Positions 1 through 7,532 of a stretch of DNA of 8,027 nt are shown in pieces. The notes beneath the pieces were generated by a model. The model did not search any database. It worked only from the letters and a program-made list of their open reading frames with translations, and was not told the DNA's origin. The stretch is from Actinomycetota bacterium. Lineage in GTDB: Bacteria > Actinomycetota > Actinomycetes > Nanopelagicales > Nanopelagicaceae. The translations under genes and the position numbers were made by a program. The stretch covers positions 587-8,613 of the forward strand of contig JAPLBI010000064.1 in NCBI GenBank assembly GCA_026392815.1, given 5' to 3'. Positions within the stretch are counted from its first letter, which is position 1; each line of letters begins with the position of its first letter.

Positions 1-107
1 GCACCCGACATAAGAGGTGTGTGAAGAGTTGAGGAAACCTTTGAAACAACTTCAAAGCCCACAAACACTGCGAGTACGAAGATTGAGACGATCGCCATTG
101 CATCCAT
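1..107 (-). CDS. pntAb: NAD(P) transhydrogenase subunit alpha part 2 (membrane segment), N-terminus only
   Basis: This is the first 35 codons of a gene that runs off the left edge on the minus strand. The translation begins MDAMAIVSIFVLAVFVGFEV and continues through a Lys-Val, Ser-Thr-Leu-His-Thr-Pro-Leu-Met-Ser-Gly stretch. That VFVGFE...STLHTPLMSG pattern is the recognisable start of the short membrane subunit of split proton-translocating transhydrogenase, with the first membrane helix at about residues 4-20. The ATG at 107-105 overlaps the TAA of pntAa by one base (TAATG), so the two are translationally coupled. A strong Shine-Dalgarno sequence sits at 122-115. The family protein is usually about 100 residues, so roughly two thirds lies outside the window. 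pntB would be expected next but cannot be seen. Confidence 0.9.
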   Translation of the reverse strand, partial: MDAMAIVSIFVLAVFVGFEVVSKVSSTLHTPLMSG

Positions 108-1243
108 TACTTGGCTCCTCCTGCACTTGGGTCGCGTCGCTGGCCACCATGAGTAACCGCCGATGCATTAATGATTTCGTCTGCAAAGTCGAGATTTAGC
201 GCAACTGGTGCGTCATCTTTTGTTCCAGTCGTCATCAAAGTTAACAAGTTAACGACATTTCGTGAGTACAAACTTGAGGCGTGGCATGGCAGTTGGCTCG
301 GTACATCTTTACCGCCCCAAATGCGAACTCCGCCGCTGGTAACAACTACTTCTCCAGGCTTTGAACCTTCTACGTTTCCACCAGTCTCGGCAGCTAGATC
401 AACAATCACTGTGCCAGGTTCCATGGCATCGATCATCGCTTGCGTCATCAAACGAGGCGCGGTGCGACCAGGAACAGCAGCGGTTGTAATAACAACATGT
501 GACTTTGCGATGTAAGGAGTTAGAAGTTCGCGTTGTTTTGCAGCGCGTTCTTCCGTCATCTCGCGCGCATAACCGCCAGCACCCTCAAGTGATTCAAGTT
601 CGAGTTGGATAAAAGTTGCACCCATTGATTTAACTTCATCTGCTGAAGATGGACGAACATCGTATGCAGAAACAACTGCGCCTAAGCGACGAGCAGTTGC
701 AATCGCTTGCAGACCAGCAACTCCGGCACCAAGTACCAAGACCTGTGCTGGTGTAACGGTTCCGGCTGCAGTCATCAAAAGCGGGAAGAAACGTGGTGAC
801 ATCTCTGCGCCAACAAGAACTGCGCGATAACCAGCGCACAACGCCTGTGAGGTAAGCGCATCCATGGACTGGGCACGTGAGATACGTGGAACTAACTCTA
901 GGGAAAATGTGGTGACGCTTGCTTTGATTGCAGCATCAATTGAATCTACCGCGGTGACAGTAGATAGGAATGAAATTGTGATTGCACCGCTCTTTAGCGT
1001 CGCCATCTGCGCTGGCGTTAGCGGCTGAACAGAGAGAACTACATCTGCTCCGGCAAGGACATCGCCTTTAACGACAGAGGCACCTGCTGCGGCATATGCA
1101 GCATCGGTTCCCTGCGAGTTATCTCCTGCGCCAGATTGGATAACTACTTCATATCCGAGGCGAGTTAACTTATTGATGATGTCAGGAACTAGCGCAACGC
1201 GCTTTTCTCCTGCTTTAACTTCTAATGGGACGGCTACGCGCAT
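107..1243 (-). CDS. pntAa: Re/Si-specific NAD(P)(+) transhydrogenase subunit alpha part 1 (NAD(H)-binding)
   Basis: This is the soluble NAD(H)-binding domain I of proton-translocating transhydrogenase, which passes hydride between NAD(H) and NADP(H) using the proton gradient. It is 378 residues from the ATG. It opens MRVAVPLEVKAGEKRVALVP, typical of the alanine dehydrogenase/PNT N-terminal domain. PRISRAQSMD is at about 119-128, the Rossmann glycine motif GAGVAG at about 172-177, the acidic residue after beta-2 in YDVRP at about 194-198, and VDLAAETGG at about 281-289. Length matches the split (part 1/part 2) form. A TTG two codons upstream (1249) is open, but it falls in the spacer of a TATGGT -10-like box, so I prefer ATG 1243. 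The gene lies 21 bases after argF and is coupled to pntAb. Confidence 0.93.
   Translation of the reverse strand: MRVAVPLEVKAGEKRVALVPDIINKLTRLGYEVVIQSGAGDNSQGTDAAYAAAGASVVKGDVLAGADVVLSVQPLTPAQMATLKSGAITISFLSTVTAVDSIDAAIKASVTTFSLELVPRISRAQSMDALTSQALCAGYRAVLVGAEMSPRFFPLLMTAAGTVTPAQVLVLGAGVAGLQAIATARRLGAVVSAYDVRPSSADEVKSMGATFIQLELESLEGAGGYAREMTEERAAKQRELLTPYIAKSHVVITTAAVPGRTAPRLMTQAMIDAMEPGTVIVDLAAETGGNVEGSKPGEVVVTSGGVRIWGGKDVPSQLPCHASSLYSRNVVNLLTLMTTGTKDDAPVALNLDFADEIINASAVTHGGQRRDPSAGGAK
115..122 (-). promoter_or_regulatory. Canonical Shine-Dalgarno for pntAb
   Basis: The minus strand reads AGGAGGAG, ending 7 bases before the pntAb ATG at 107. It lies inside the last codons of pntAa (the Ala-Gly-Gly-Ala-Lys tail). 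It is the clearest canonical ribosome binding site in the window and supports the chosen pntAb start. Confidence 0.8.
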
Positions 1244-1249
1244 GGACAA

Positions 1250-1255
1250 ACCATA
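1250..1255 (-). promoter_or_regulatory. Putative -10 box for leaderless pntAa
   Basis: TATGGT on the minus strand fits the TAnnnT -10 pattern and is followed by exactly six bases and then ATG 1243. Transcription would start at or next to the A of the start codon. No Shine-Dalgarno is visible. No convincing -35 was found, so this is inferred from spacing alone. Read-through from argF is also possible. Confidence 0.45.
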
Positions 1256-1264
1256 CTTGCTGAT

Positions 1265-2203
1265 CTAATTCCCTGCGAGTTCTCCACGGGTTAGGTGATA
1301 AAGCAGGGCTTGAATAGTTGTGCGGCGGTGATAGGCCTCGCGCCAAATGACCGACTTCGGGCCATCGATCACGGAAGCTGCTACTTCTTCACCGCGATGC
1401 GCAGGCAGGCAGTGCATGAAGACTGAATCTTTTTCGGTCAGTGCCATCAAATTATCTGTAACAGCAAATGGTGCTAGCACTTTCATTTTCTCTGCGCGCT
1501 CGGCCTCGGGATCTCCCATAGACATCCAAACATCGGTATATAAAACGCTTGCACCTTTTGCGGCTGATTCTGGATCGTTGGTTACTTCAATCTTTGCTCC
1601 AGTTTTTTCGGCGATCTTTTTCGCTTGCGCAACTACATCAGCACTTGGCGCCCATTTTCCATCGGGAGTTGCAGCGACTACATGTGCGCCCATAATTGCG
1701 CCCATCGTTAACCAAGCATGCGACATATTGTTTCCATCACCGAGATAAACAAATTTTCGATCCTTTATATCGCTTCCAAAAGTTTCGCGGATCGTTAACC
1801 AATCTGCAAGTAACTGAGTTGGATGATCGTCATCAGTTAACGCATTAATAACAGGAATTGAAGCGTTGGCTCCAAGTTCATTGACATCAGATTGCGCAAA
1901 GGTTCTGATAATTAAAGCATCGCAATATCCGCTAATAATTCTTGCGGTATCGGCGATGGTTTCACCACGTCCCAATTGCAGCTCATCTCCACGAATAAAT
2001 ATTGGAGTTCCACCAAGGTGGGCAACTGCGGTCTCAGATGAAAGACGGGTACGAGTAGAAGGCTTAGTCATATAAATCGCAACTGTTTTGTTGGTTAGAC
2101 AATCCTGAGAACGAAGTGGGTTCTTGGCGAATTCGGCTGCAGTGTTAAGCAGCAAATCAACATCAGCACGCGATAAATCGGCGGTGCGTAGCAAGTCCTT
2201 CAT
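1265..2203 (-). CDS. argF: Ornithine carbamoyltransferase
   Basis: This cytoplasmic enzyme makes citrulline from ornithine and carbamoyl phosphate in arginine synthesis. It is 312 residues from ATG 2203, normal for the family. The carbamoyl-phosphate loop KPSTRTR is at about 47-53, LGRGE at about 77-81, the HPTQ motif at about 127-130, the nucleotide-fold-like GDGNN at about 155-159, the ornithine-binding SMG loop (DVWMSMG) at about 224-230, and the catalytic-cysteine motif MHCLPAHRGEE at about 263-273. The C-terminal EAxxR arginine is kept, although the usual EAENRxH reads EAYHRRT. A TTG two codons upstream (2209) lies between a TAGAAT -10 box and the ATG, so ATG is preferred. No other arginine genes are adjacent; pntAa follows after a short gap and may be co-transcribed. 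A catabolic role is not excluded, but nothing here suggests one. Confidence 0.93.
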   Translation of the reverse strand: MKDLLRTADLSRADVDLLLNTAAEFAKNPLRSQDCLTNKTVAIYMTKPSTRTRLSSETAVAHLGGTPIFIRGDELQLGRGETIADTARIISGYCDALIIRTFAQSDVNELGANASIPVINALTDDDHPTQLLADWLTIRETFGSDIKDRKFVYLGDGNNMSHAWLTMGAIMGAHVVAATPDGKWAPSADVVAQAKKIAEKTGAKIEVTNDPESAAKGASVLYTDVWMSMGDPEAERAEKMKVLAPFAVTDNLMALTEKDSVFMHCLPAHRGEEVAASVIDGPKSVIWREAYHRRTTIQALLYHLTRGELAGN

Positions 2204-2209
2204 CTTCAA

Positions 2210-2215
2210 ATTCTA
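2210..2215 (-). promoter_or_regulatory. Putative -10 box for leaderless argF
   Basis: TAGAAT on the minus strand, followed by six bases (TTGAAG) and the ATG at 2203. This is a close match to an actinobacterial -10 and places the transcription start at the start codon. It lies within the 36-bp divergent gap shared with the DUF3039 gene. A weak AGG upstream would suit only the alternative TTG start. Confidence 0.55.
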
Positions 2216-2226
2216 CCTGCTGCCAC

Positions 2227-2232
2227 TATCCT
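2227..2232 (+). promoter_or_regulatory. Putative -10 box for leaderless DUF3039 gene
   Basis: TATCCT on the plus strand fits TAnnnT and is followed by seven bases and ATG 2240. A possible -35, TTCAAA, lies at 2205-2210 with a 16-base spacer. This -35 candidate overlaps the argF -10 box, so the two divergent promoters would be physically interlocked. No Shine-Dalgarno is visible before ATG 2240. Confidence 0.5.
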
Positions 2233-2239
2233 TTCGGAC

Positions 2240-2509
2240 ATGGGTATTTTCCGTAAGAACTCTCCTGATTTAGAGGGAGATACTGATCTGCTTACCCGTC
2301 CCGATCTTCAAGAAGATGATGGGGGCCATGATCGATTTTCACACTATGTGAAGAAGGAGAAGATCTTCGAATCCGCCGTAACCGGCAAAGCGGTACGAGC
2401 GCTCTGCGGTAAGAAATGGATTCCATCGCGCGATCCTGAGAAATATCCAGTCTGTCCAGTCTGTAAAGAAATCTATGACGGCCTCCCGCGCAAATCACCT
2501 GACAAGTAA
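2240..2509 (+). CDS. DUF3039 family protein
   Basis: An 89-residue actinobacterial protein of unknown function. It is recognised by the family core: an acidic DDGGHDRFSHYV segment at about 26-37, then ESAVTGKAVRALCGKKWIP at about 44-62 and [20 protein letters not shown] at about 63-82. Three cysteines (C56, C72, C75), the last two as CxxC, suggest a small metal-binding fold, probably zinc, but this is inference from spacing. The first 20 residues are variable and acidic. Start ATG 2240 is supported by a -10-like box seven bases upstream. The 3' end overlaps the start of the GH18 gene by 35 bases, so the two are probably transcribed together. I know of no assigned biochemical function. Confidence 0.88.
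   Translation: MGIFRKNSPDLEGDTDLLTRPDLQEDDGGHDRFSHYVKKEKIFESAVTGKAVRALCGKKWIPSRDPEKYPVCPVCKEIYDGLPRKSPDK
2447..2464 (+). repeat. Perfect 9-bp tandem duplication inside the DUF3039 gene
   Basis: CCAGTCTGT occurs twice back to back, exactly in codon register, and encodes Pro-Val-Cys Pro-Val-Cys. This is the CxxC pair of the DUF3039 protein. The family normally has a similar PxCPxC here, so the repeat is functional coding sequence. Only the exact identity at the nucleotide level is notable. Confidence 0.85.
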
Positions 2510-4235
2510 ATTATTAGCCGTTGTATTCGCTCTAAGCGTTGTATTTTCACCGCAAGCACATAGCGCTAATCAGCCTCGCAAGATATTAACGGGGTGGATT
2601 CCTTATTACTCCATGAAGACATCTCTGCCGGCTGCGCTAAATAATGCAGATCTAATTAAAGAGGTAATGCCATTTTGGTATACCTTGAAATATAACGGAA
2701 AAACTAAAGCAGCTTATGTCAGCGATTTATATATAAGCGGAAATCCAAGTATTCCAATTGGAACTCCGCTTGCTGCAATGCGTGCCGCCGGTTTTCAGAT
2801 TATTCCAACGATTACCGATGGAACAGATAAATTAGTTTTATCCAATTTGCTTGCCAATCCAACGAGCAGAACCCAGATTGCCAAAACGTTAAATGATTAT
2901 GTGATGGCAAATAACTTCGATGGCATTGATCTAGATTTTGAAGGCTTCGCATTTGTGGACGAAAATACCACTTGGGCAAAAACCGCTCCATCTTGGGTGG
3001 CTTTAGTTAAGGAGTTATCAGGGTTATTGCGCGCAAATAATAAATTGCTTTCGGTTTCAACGCCTTACAACTTTAATCCGGCCGAAAAACAGAAGGGCTA
3101 CACGGTTTACGCCTGGCCACAGATCGCTCCATTTATTGATCGTTTAAGAATTATGAATTCAGTTTCTAAAGTTGGTCCAATCGGGCCACTTGCTTGGACA
3201 GAGAAAACAGTTGCCTATGCAGCATCGATCATGCCGGCGTCAAAAGTTTATCTAGGTCTTGCAGGTTACGGCCGTGACTGGGTAACCAAGGTTGATGGCG
3301 TATGTCCTGCGCCTTTTGCAAATGCGATAAAAGTTGGCGCGAAGGCTGCAACTTTTGTGATGCGTGATGCTGCGGCACTTGCCGCAAGTTACCAAGTAAC
3401 GCCAGTATTTGATGCAAAATTTGGCGAAGCAACATTTACCTATACAAAGTCTTATGAAGGAACTACTGCAGACGGGCGCTCCACAATTTGTACTGCAACC
3501 CGCACCGCTTGGTATCAGAACGCACAGAGTTACAAGTTAAGAAGCGAACTAGTTGCTAAATATAAATTAGGTGGCGTTACCGCCTGGACTTTGGGCATGG
3601 AAGAGCCACTTGCCATGGAGGCGATTCGCCAGACTGCACTTGGTATCGCACCTGTAAAAGTTATTAGCGCTTTAACAGTAGATAGGACTGTGGCGCTTTA
3701 TGGAAACTCAATTTCGATATCTGCGCAATTGAACTCAGAAGATAAATCACCGGCCGCTAACCTTCCACTAAGAATTGAAGGCAAGAGCGCAAGTGATGCA
3801 ACTTGGCGCATACTTGGCACTGCAGTGACTGGCGTAGATGGAAGATTTACAACACCAATTCTTTTAGGCAAATCAACAGCTATTCGTATTGCAACTGATG
3901 GCACATGGGAGCGCGCAGAATCCTTAAGCAATGAGATATCAATATTGGTAGATCGAACAATTTCTATCTCCGCACCGGGCACCGTAAAGGCAAACTCTTC
4001 CTTTGCAATTGATGGGGTAGTTCGTCCGCGAAGCGTTGGGGCTCAAGTCTCGCTCATGAAATTTAGCGCGGGCGCTTGGAAGAAGGTTGCGATCGCAACC
4101 ACCAATGAACAAGGTGTATTCGCCTTCGCGTTAGAGAAAGAGCCGCGGCAGGTGGCGCGTTATCAAATAATTGTCGAAGGCGATCAACTTTGGCGTCAGG
4201 TCGCTGCTCCAGAGTTCTCTATCATTATCAGGTGA
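2475..4235 (+). CDS. Secreted glycoside hydrolase family 18 protein with C-terminal beta-sandwich-like segments
   Basis: A 586-residue exported protein of the chitinase/spore-cortex-lytic (YaaH/SleL-like) GH18 type. Residues 1-31 form a signal peptide: a basic start, hydrophobic [12 protein letters not shown], and likely cleavage after the AHSA at 28-31. The GH18 barrel spans about 35-390. The catalytic DxxDxDxE motif reads DGIDLDFE at 149-156, with E156 as the expected acid. The closing barrel motif is [13 protein letters not shown] at about 366-378. The usual Met-x-Tyr-Asp after strand 6 is missing: the sequence reads [16 protein letters not shown] at about 224-239, as if three residues were lost. 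About 395-586 holds two beta-rich, Ig-like segments, perhaps for wall or glycan binding. C277 and C339 could form a disulfide. ATG 2475 is the only sensible start and overlaps the DUF3039 gene by 35 bases. Substrate is unknown; peptidoglycan or chitin-like glycan is possible. Parts of this gene are more AT-rich, with many TTA and ATA codons. Confidence 0.85.
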   Translation: MTASRANHLTSKLLAVVFALSVVFSPQAHSANQPRKILTGWIPYYSMKTSLPAALNNADLIKEVMPFWYTLKYNGKTKAAYVSDLYISGNPSIPIGTPLAAMRAAGFQIIPTITDGTDKLVLSNLLANPTSRTQIAKTLNDYVMANNFDGIDLDFEGFAFVDENTTWAKTAPSWVALVKELSGLLRANNKLLSVSTPYNFNPAEKQKGYTVYAWPQIAPFIDRLRIMNSVSKVGPIGPLAWTEKTVAYAASIMPASKVYLGLAGYGRDWVTKVDGVCPAPFANAIKVGAKAATFVMRDAAALAASYQVTPVFDAKFGEATFTYTKSYEGTTADGRSTICTATRTAWYQNAQSYKLRSELVAKYKLGGVTAWTLGMEEPLAMEAIRQTALGIAPVKVISALTVDRTVALYGNSISISAQLNSEDKSPAANLPLRIEGKSASDATWRILGTAVTGVDGRFTTPILLGKSTAIRIATDGTWERAESLSNEISILVDRTISISAPGTVKANSSFAIDGVVRPRSVGAQVSLMKFSAGAWKKVAIATTNEQGVFAFALEKEPRQVARYQIIVEGDQLWRQVAAPEFSIIIR

Positions 4236-4531
4236 TGGTTAAGACAGATACCCAAATCGAAGAGCAGATTCGTGCAATCTTCTCTGGCGATACTCCTTGG
4301 GTAACCATCGTTTGGGATGACCCAGTAAATCTCATGACCTATGTAACTTACGTTTTGATGGAGCTCTTTGGTTTCTCGAAAGAGAAAGCCCACGAGTTAA
4401 TGATGAAAGTTCACACTGAAGGCAAAGCGATTGTTTCAACAGGAAGTCGCGAAGAGATGGAGCACGATGTGGCTCGCCTTCATGAATATGGGCTCTGGGC
4501 AACGTTGCAACGCGGAGACCAGGCGCTATGA
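4235..4531 (+). CDS. clpS: ATP-dependent Clp protease adaptor ClpS
   Basis: This cytoplasmic adaptor binds proteins with destabilising N-terminal residues and delivers them to the Clp unfoldase. It is 98 residues from ATG 4235. The core [20 protein letters not shown] at about 21-40 contains the D28-D29...N32 residues that contact the substrate alpha-amino group. H60 in KVHTEGKA, the other pocket residue, is also present, as is the [19 protein letters not shown] tail. A variable N-terminal extension of about 18 residues precedes the core. The ATG overlaps the GH18 stop as TGATG; a GTG one codon earlier is an alternative. The stop overlaps the DUF2017 start as ATGA. A CATTAT hexamer lies six bases upstream of the ATG (4223-4228), so an internal promoter is possible but weak. 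Confidence 0.93.
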   Translation: MVKTDTQIEEQIRAIFSGDTPWVTIVWDDPVNLMTYVTYVLMELFGFSKEKAHELMMKVHTEGKAIVSTGSREEMEHDVARLHEYGLWATLQRGDQAL

Positions 4532-5082
4532 CATCAGAAGGATTCAAACGCCACGGCAGTAATTCTTACGTCGCTGAATTCGCCGAGAATGAACGCGAAA
4601 TTTTAATTAATTTAGCCGAACAAATCATTGAACTACTTGCCGAACGTGTAGACCATGGACATGAAGATCCACTCGCAGCGATGGTCGGAATAACATCCCA
4701 CGATGCGCCACCAGAAGATGAAGTTCTGCATCGCCTCTTGCCAAATGCTTATCAAGATCAAGTAGATTCGGCAGAATTTCGTAGATATACCGAATCAACG
4801 CTTCGCAATAAGAAGCAGGCCCACGCCATGGCGATGCGGATGTATTTAAAGAGCGCTAAAGATGGAACAGTGGATCTCGATCACGATAGCGCTAACGCTT
4901 GGCTTGGGGCAGTTAACGATATTCGCTTAGCGCTCGGGGTTCGCTTAAATGTTCAAGAACGTACTAGCGACGAGTTAGAACTCTTAGCCCCTGATGATCC
5001 ACTTCGTGGCGTCTATATTGTTTATGGATGGCTCGGATGGTTGCAAGAAGGTTTGTTAGCAGCGCTTATGGATGAGAGTTAG
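4528..5082 (+). CDS. DUF2017 family protein
   Basis: A 184-residue actinobacterial protein of unknown function that regularly lies just downstream of clpS, as in M. tuberculosis (Rv1332). Recognisable family features are the opening [21 protein letters not shown], the DPLAAMVGI segment at about 47-55, the [18 protein letters not shown] region at about 82-99, the [18 protein letters not shown] core at about 123-140, and the [15 protein letters not shown] end at about 163-177. It is mostly helical and acidic, with no signal peptide or membrane helix. The start overlaps the clpS stop by four bases (ATGA), and AGG lies four bases upstream. Coupling to clpS suggests a shared role in regulated proteolysis, but that is inference from position only. 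Confidence 0.9.
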   Translation: MTSEGFKRHGSNSYVAEFAENEREILINLAEQIIELLAERVDHGHEDPLAAMVGITSHDAPPEDEVLHRLLPNAYQDQVDSAEFRRYTESTLRNKKQAHAMAMRMYLKSAKDGTVDLDHDSANAWLGAVNDIRLALGVRLNVQERTSDELELLAPDDPLRGVYIVYGWLGWLQEGLLAALMDES

Positions 5083-5085
5083 GAT
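5080..5085 (+). promoter_or_regulatory. Possible -10 box before mec
   Basis: TAGGAT overlaps the DUF2017 stop codon (TAG) and lies nine bases before the mec ATG. It fits TAnnnT, but the spacing is longer than at the other starts here. The same bases contain AGGA, which could instead be a Shine-Dalgarno ten bases upstream. The evidence does not decide between the two. Confidence 0.3.
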
Positions 5086-5094
5086 AGATATCTA

Positions 5095-5511
5095 ATGTCA
5101 CTCACAATTTCTAGAGCCCATGTTGATGCGATAGTTGAACAATCTCGCGCTGAATATCCAGATGAATGCTGTGGCGTAATACTTGGTCCGATTGGCAAGG
5201 GCTCGCCAGAACGGATAAAGCCGATGATAAATGCGGCTCACTCACCAACTTTCTACGAATTTGATCCAAAGGATTTATTGGCGCTCTATCGTGAAGTAGA
5301 CGATAACGATGAGGAAATCGTCGTCATTTATCACTCGCATACTGAGACTGAAGCCTTTCCATCCCGCACGGATATCGCATATGCCGGTGAACCGGGTGCG
5401 CACTACGTCTTGGTCTCTAGTCGCAAAGAGATTGCACCTGCAATTGAATTTCGTTCTTTTCGAATTATTGATGGAGTTGTAACTGAGGAAGAAGTTTCAA
5501 TTACCGATTAA
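5095..5511 (+). CDS. mec: Mov34/MPN/PAD-1 (JAMM, M67) metallopeptidase, CysO-cysteine hydrolase type
   Basis: A 138-residue zinc peptidase of the type that cleaves cysteine from the C-terminus of CysO in mycobacteria (Mec, Rv1334). The full JAMM site is present: E24 in DECCG, H80-S81-H82, seven residues, then S90 and D93 (SRTD). The flanking PTFYEFDP, VVIYHSHTETEAFPSRTD, HYVLVSS and FRIIDGVVTEE segments closely resemble the mycobacterial protein. It lacks the short N-terminal extension seen there. It lies 12 bases after DUF2017 and 25 bases before cysO. The context of cysO and cysM directly downstream makes the CysO-Cys hydrolase assignment strong. All metal ligands are intact, so this protein should be active even though cysM is disrupted. 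Confidence 0.9.
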   Translation: MSLTISRAHVDAIVEQSRAEYPDECCGVILGPIGKGSPERIKPMINAAHSPTFYEFDPKDLLALYREVDDNDEEIVVIYHSHTETEAFPSRTDIAYAGEPGAHYVLVSSRKEIAPAIEFRSFRIIDGVVTEEEVSITD

Positions 5512-5524
5512 CGCAAATCTTGGC

Positions 5525-5530
5525 CATAAT
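5525..5530 (+). promoter_or_regulatory. Putative -10 box before cysO
   Basis: CATAAT (five of six match to TATAAT) followed by six bases and ATG 5537. It lies in the 25-base gap after mec. An AAGGA is present, but it ends only one base before the ATG, too close to work as a Shine-Dalgarno. A leaderless internal start is therefore the better reading, although read-through from mec is likely as well. Confidence 0.4.
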
Positions 5531-5536
5531 AAGGAC

Positions 5537-6672
<1,136 letters not shown>

Positions 6673-6684
6673 GGTGCGAGGCGG

Positions 6685-6690
6685 TAGTCT
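6685..6690 (+). promoter_or_regulatory. Putative -10 box for leaderless murI
   Basis: TAGTCT followed by six bases and the GTG at 6697. It fits the TAnnnT-N6-start arrangement also seen before argF and pntAa. No Shine-Dalgarno and no clear -35 are visible. It lies in the 24-base gap after cysM. Confidence 0.45.
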
Positions 6691-6696
6691 TGCCCT

Positions 6697-7500
6697 GTGA
6701 GCGATGCACCAATCGGAATATTCGATTCAGGAGTCGGCGGTTTAACCGTCGCACGTGCAATTCTCGACCAACTTCCAAATGAATCTACGCTTTATGTCGG
6801 CGATACTGCGCGCGGTCCATATGGTCCAAGACCGCTAGCTGAGGTTCGCACCTTTGCACTGGAAACTCTCGACTACTTGGTTGATCAGGGTGTCAAAGCT
6901 TTGGTAATTGCCTGCAACACCGCAAGTGCTGCGATGTTACGTGATGCGCGCGAGCGTTACTCGGTTCCGGTAATTGAAGTTATTCAACCTGCGGTACGTC
7001 GCGCAGTTGCGGCAAGTCGAACTGGGCGCATCGGTGTAATTGGTACACGTGCAACTATTGATTCAAAGGCTTACCTAGATGCATTTGCAGCCGCTCCGCA
7101 GTTGGAGATAACTTCGATTGCCTGCCCGCTATTTGTGGAATTTGTAGAACGCGGAGAAACTTCTGGTGAAGAAATTACTAAAGTCGCACGTGATTACTTA
7201 AAGCCAGTTATGGATGCTGATGTCGATACCCTGGTATTGGGTTGTACTCACTACCCACTTTTAACTGGCGTAATTTCCTATGTAATGGGCAATAACGTCT
7301 CACTTGTATCTAGCGCTGAAGAGACCGCGAAAGATCTCTATAGAACTCTGGTTGAAAACTCGTTACTTCGCGCACCTTCTTCTATGCCGGCAACGCATCG
7401 TTTCTTGGCTACGGGGGATTCGGCCGCCTTTGAAGTTCTAGCGCGCCGATTCTTAGGACCTGAAGTGGGTTCTGTTCAACATATAGATAACCTCAAATAA
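6697..7500 (+). CDS. murI: Glutamate racemase
   Basis: This cofactor-independent enzyme converts L- to D-glutamate for peptidoglycan. It is 267 residues, normal length. The opening [14 protein letters not shown] contains catalytic D10. The two catalytic cysteines are present: C73 in VIACNTAS and C183 in LGCTHYP, with H185 next to the latter. [11 protein letters not shown] at about 35-45, the [12 protein letters not shown] region at about 110-121 and [11 protein letters not shown] at about 204-214 match actinobacterial MurI. The start is GTG 6697, because the family motif begins only a few residues in and no ATG is nearby; a TAGTCT box six bases upstream supports it. The M. tuberculosis order also has murI downstream of cysM and upstream of rph, but the rhomboid gene and Rv1339 found there are absent here. 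Confidence 0.94.
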   Translation: MSDAPIGIFDSGVGGLTVARAILDQLPNESTLYVGDTARGPYGPRPLAEVRTFALETLDYLVDQGVKALVIACNTASAAMLRDARERYSVPVIEVIQPAVRRAVAASRTGRIGVIGTRATIDSKAYLDAFAAAPQLEITSIACPLFVEFVERGETSGEEITKVARDYLKPVMDADVDTLVLGCTHYPLLTGVISYVMGNNVSLVSSAEETAKDLYRTLVENSLLRAPSSMPATHRFLATGDSAAFEVLARRFLGPEVGSVQHIDNLK

Positions 7501-7532
7501 ATCAATAACTAAATTAAGTGGATGGGAAGTAA

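Noticed and set aside
17..199. Plus-strand open frame of 60 codons at the left edge
   Set aside because: It runs antisense to pntAb and the end of pntAa, both clearly recognisable; it has no family features and is a shadow frame.
1347..1748. Plus-strand open frame of 133 codons inside argF
   Set aside because: Antisense to well-conserved ornithine carbamoyltransferase motifs; low complexity, Ser/Ala-rich, typical of a reverse-frame shadow.
3154..3159. GAATTC (EcoRI) site exactly at the GH18 missing-motif point, as a cloning scar
   Set aside because: A single six-base site in 8 kb is unremarkable, and the surrounding frame and family sequence are continuous, so it does not show engineering.
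4190..4234. Longer ClpS start at 4190
   Set aside because: It would overlap the GH18 reading frame by over 40 bases and add residues with no ClpS similarity; ATG 4235 overlapping the GH18 stop is more natural.
7501..7532. Terminator or promoter between murI and rph
   Set aside because: The 32 bases are AT-rich but hold no inverted repeat or T-tract. A TAAATT fits TAnnnT loosely at 7510-7515, but its distance from the ATG differs from the other starts.
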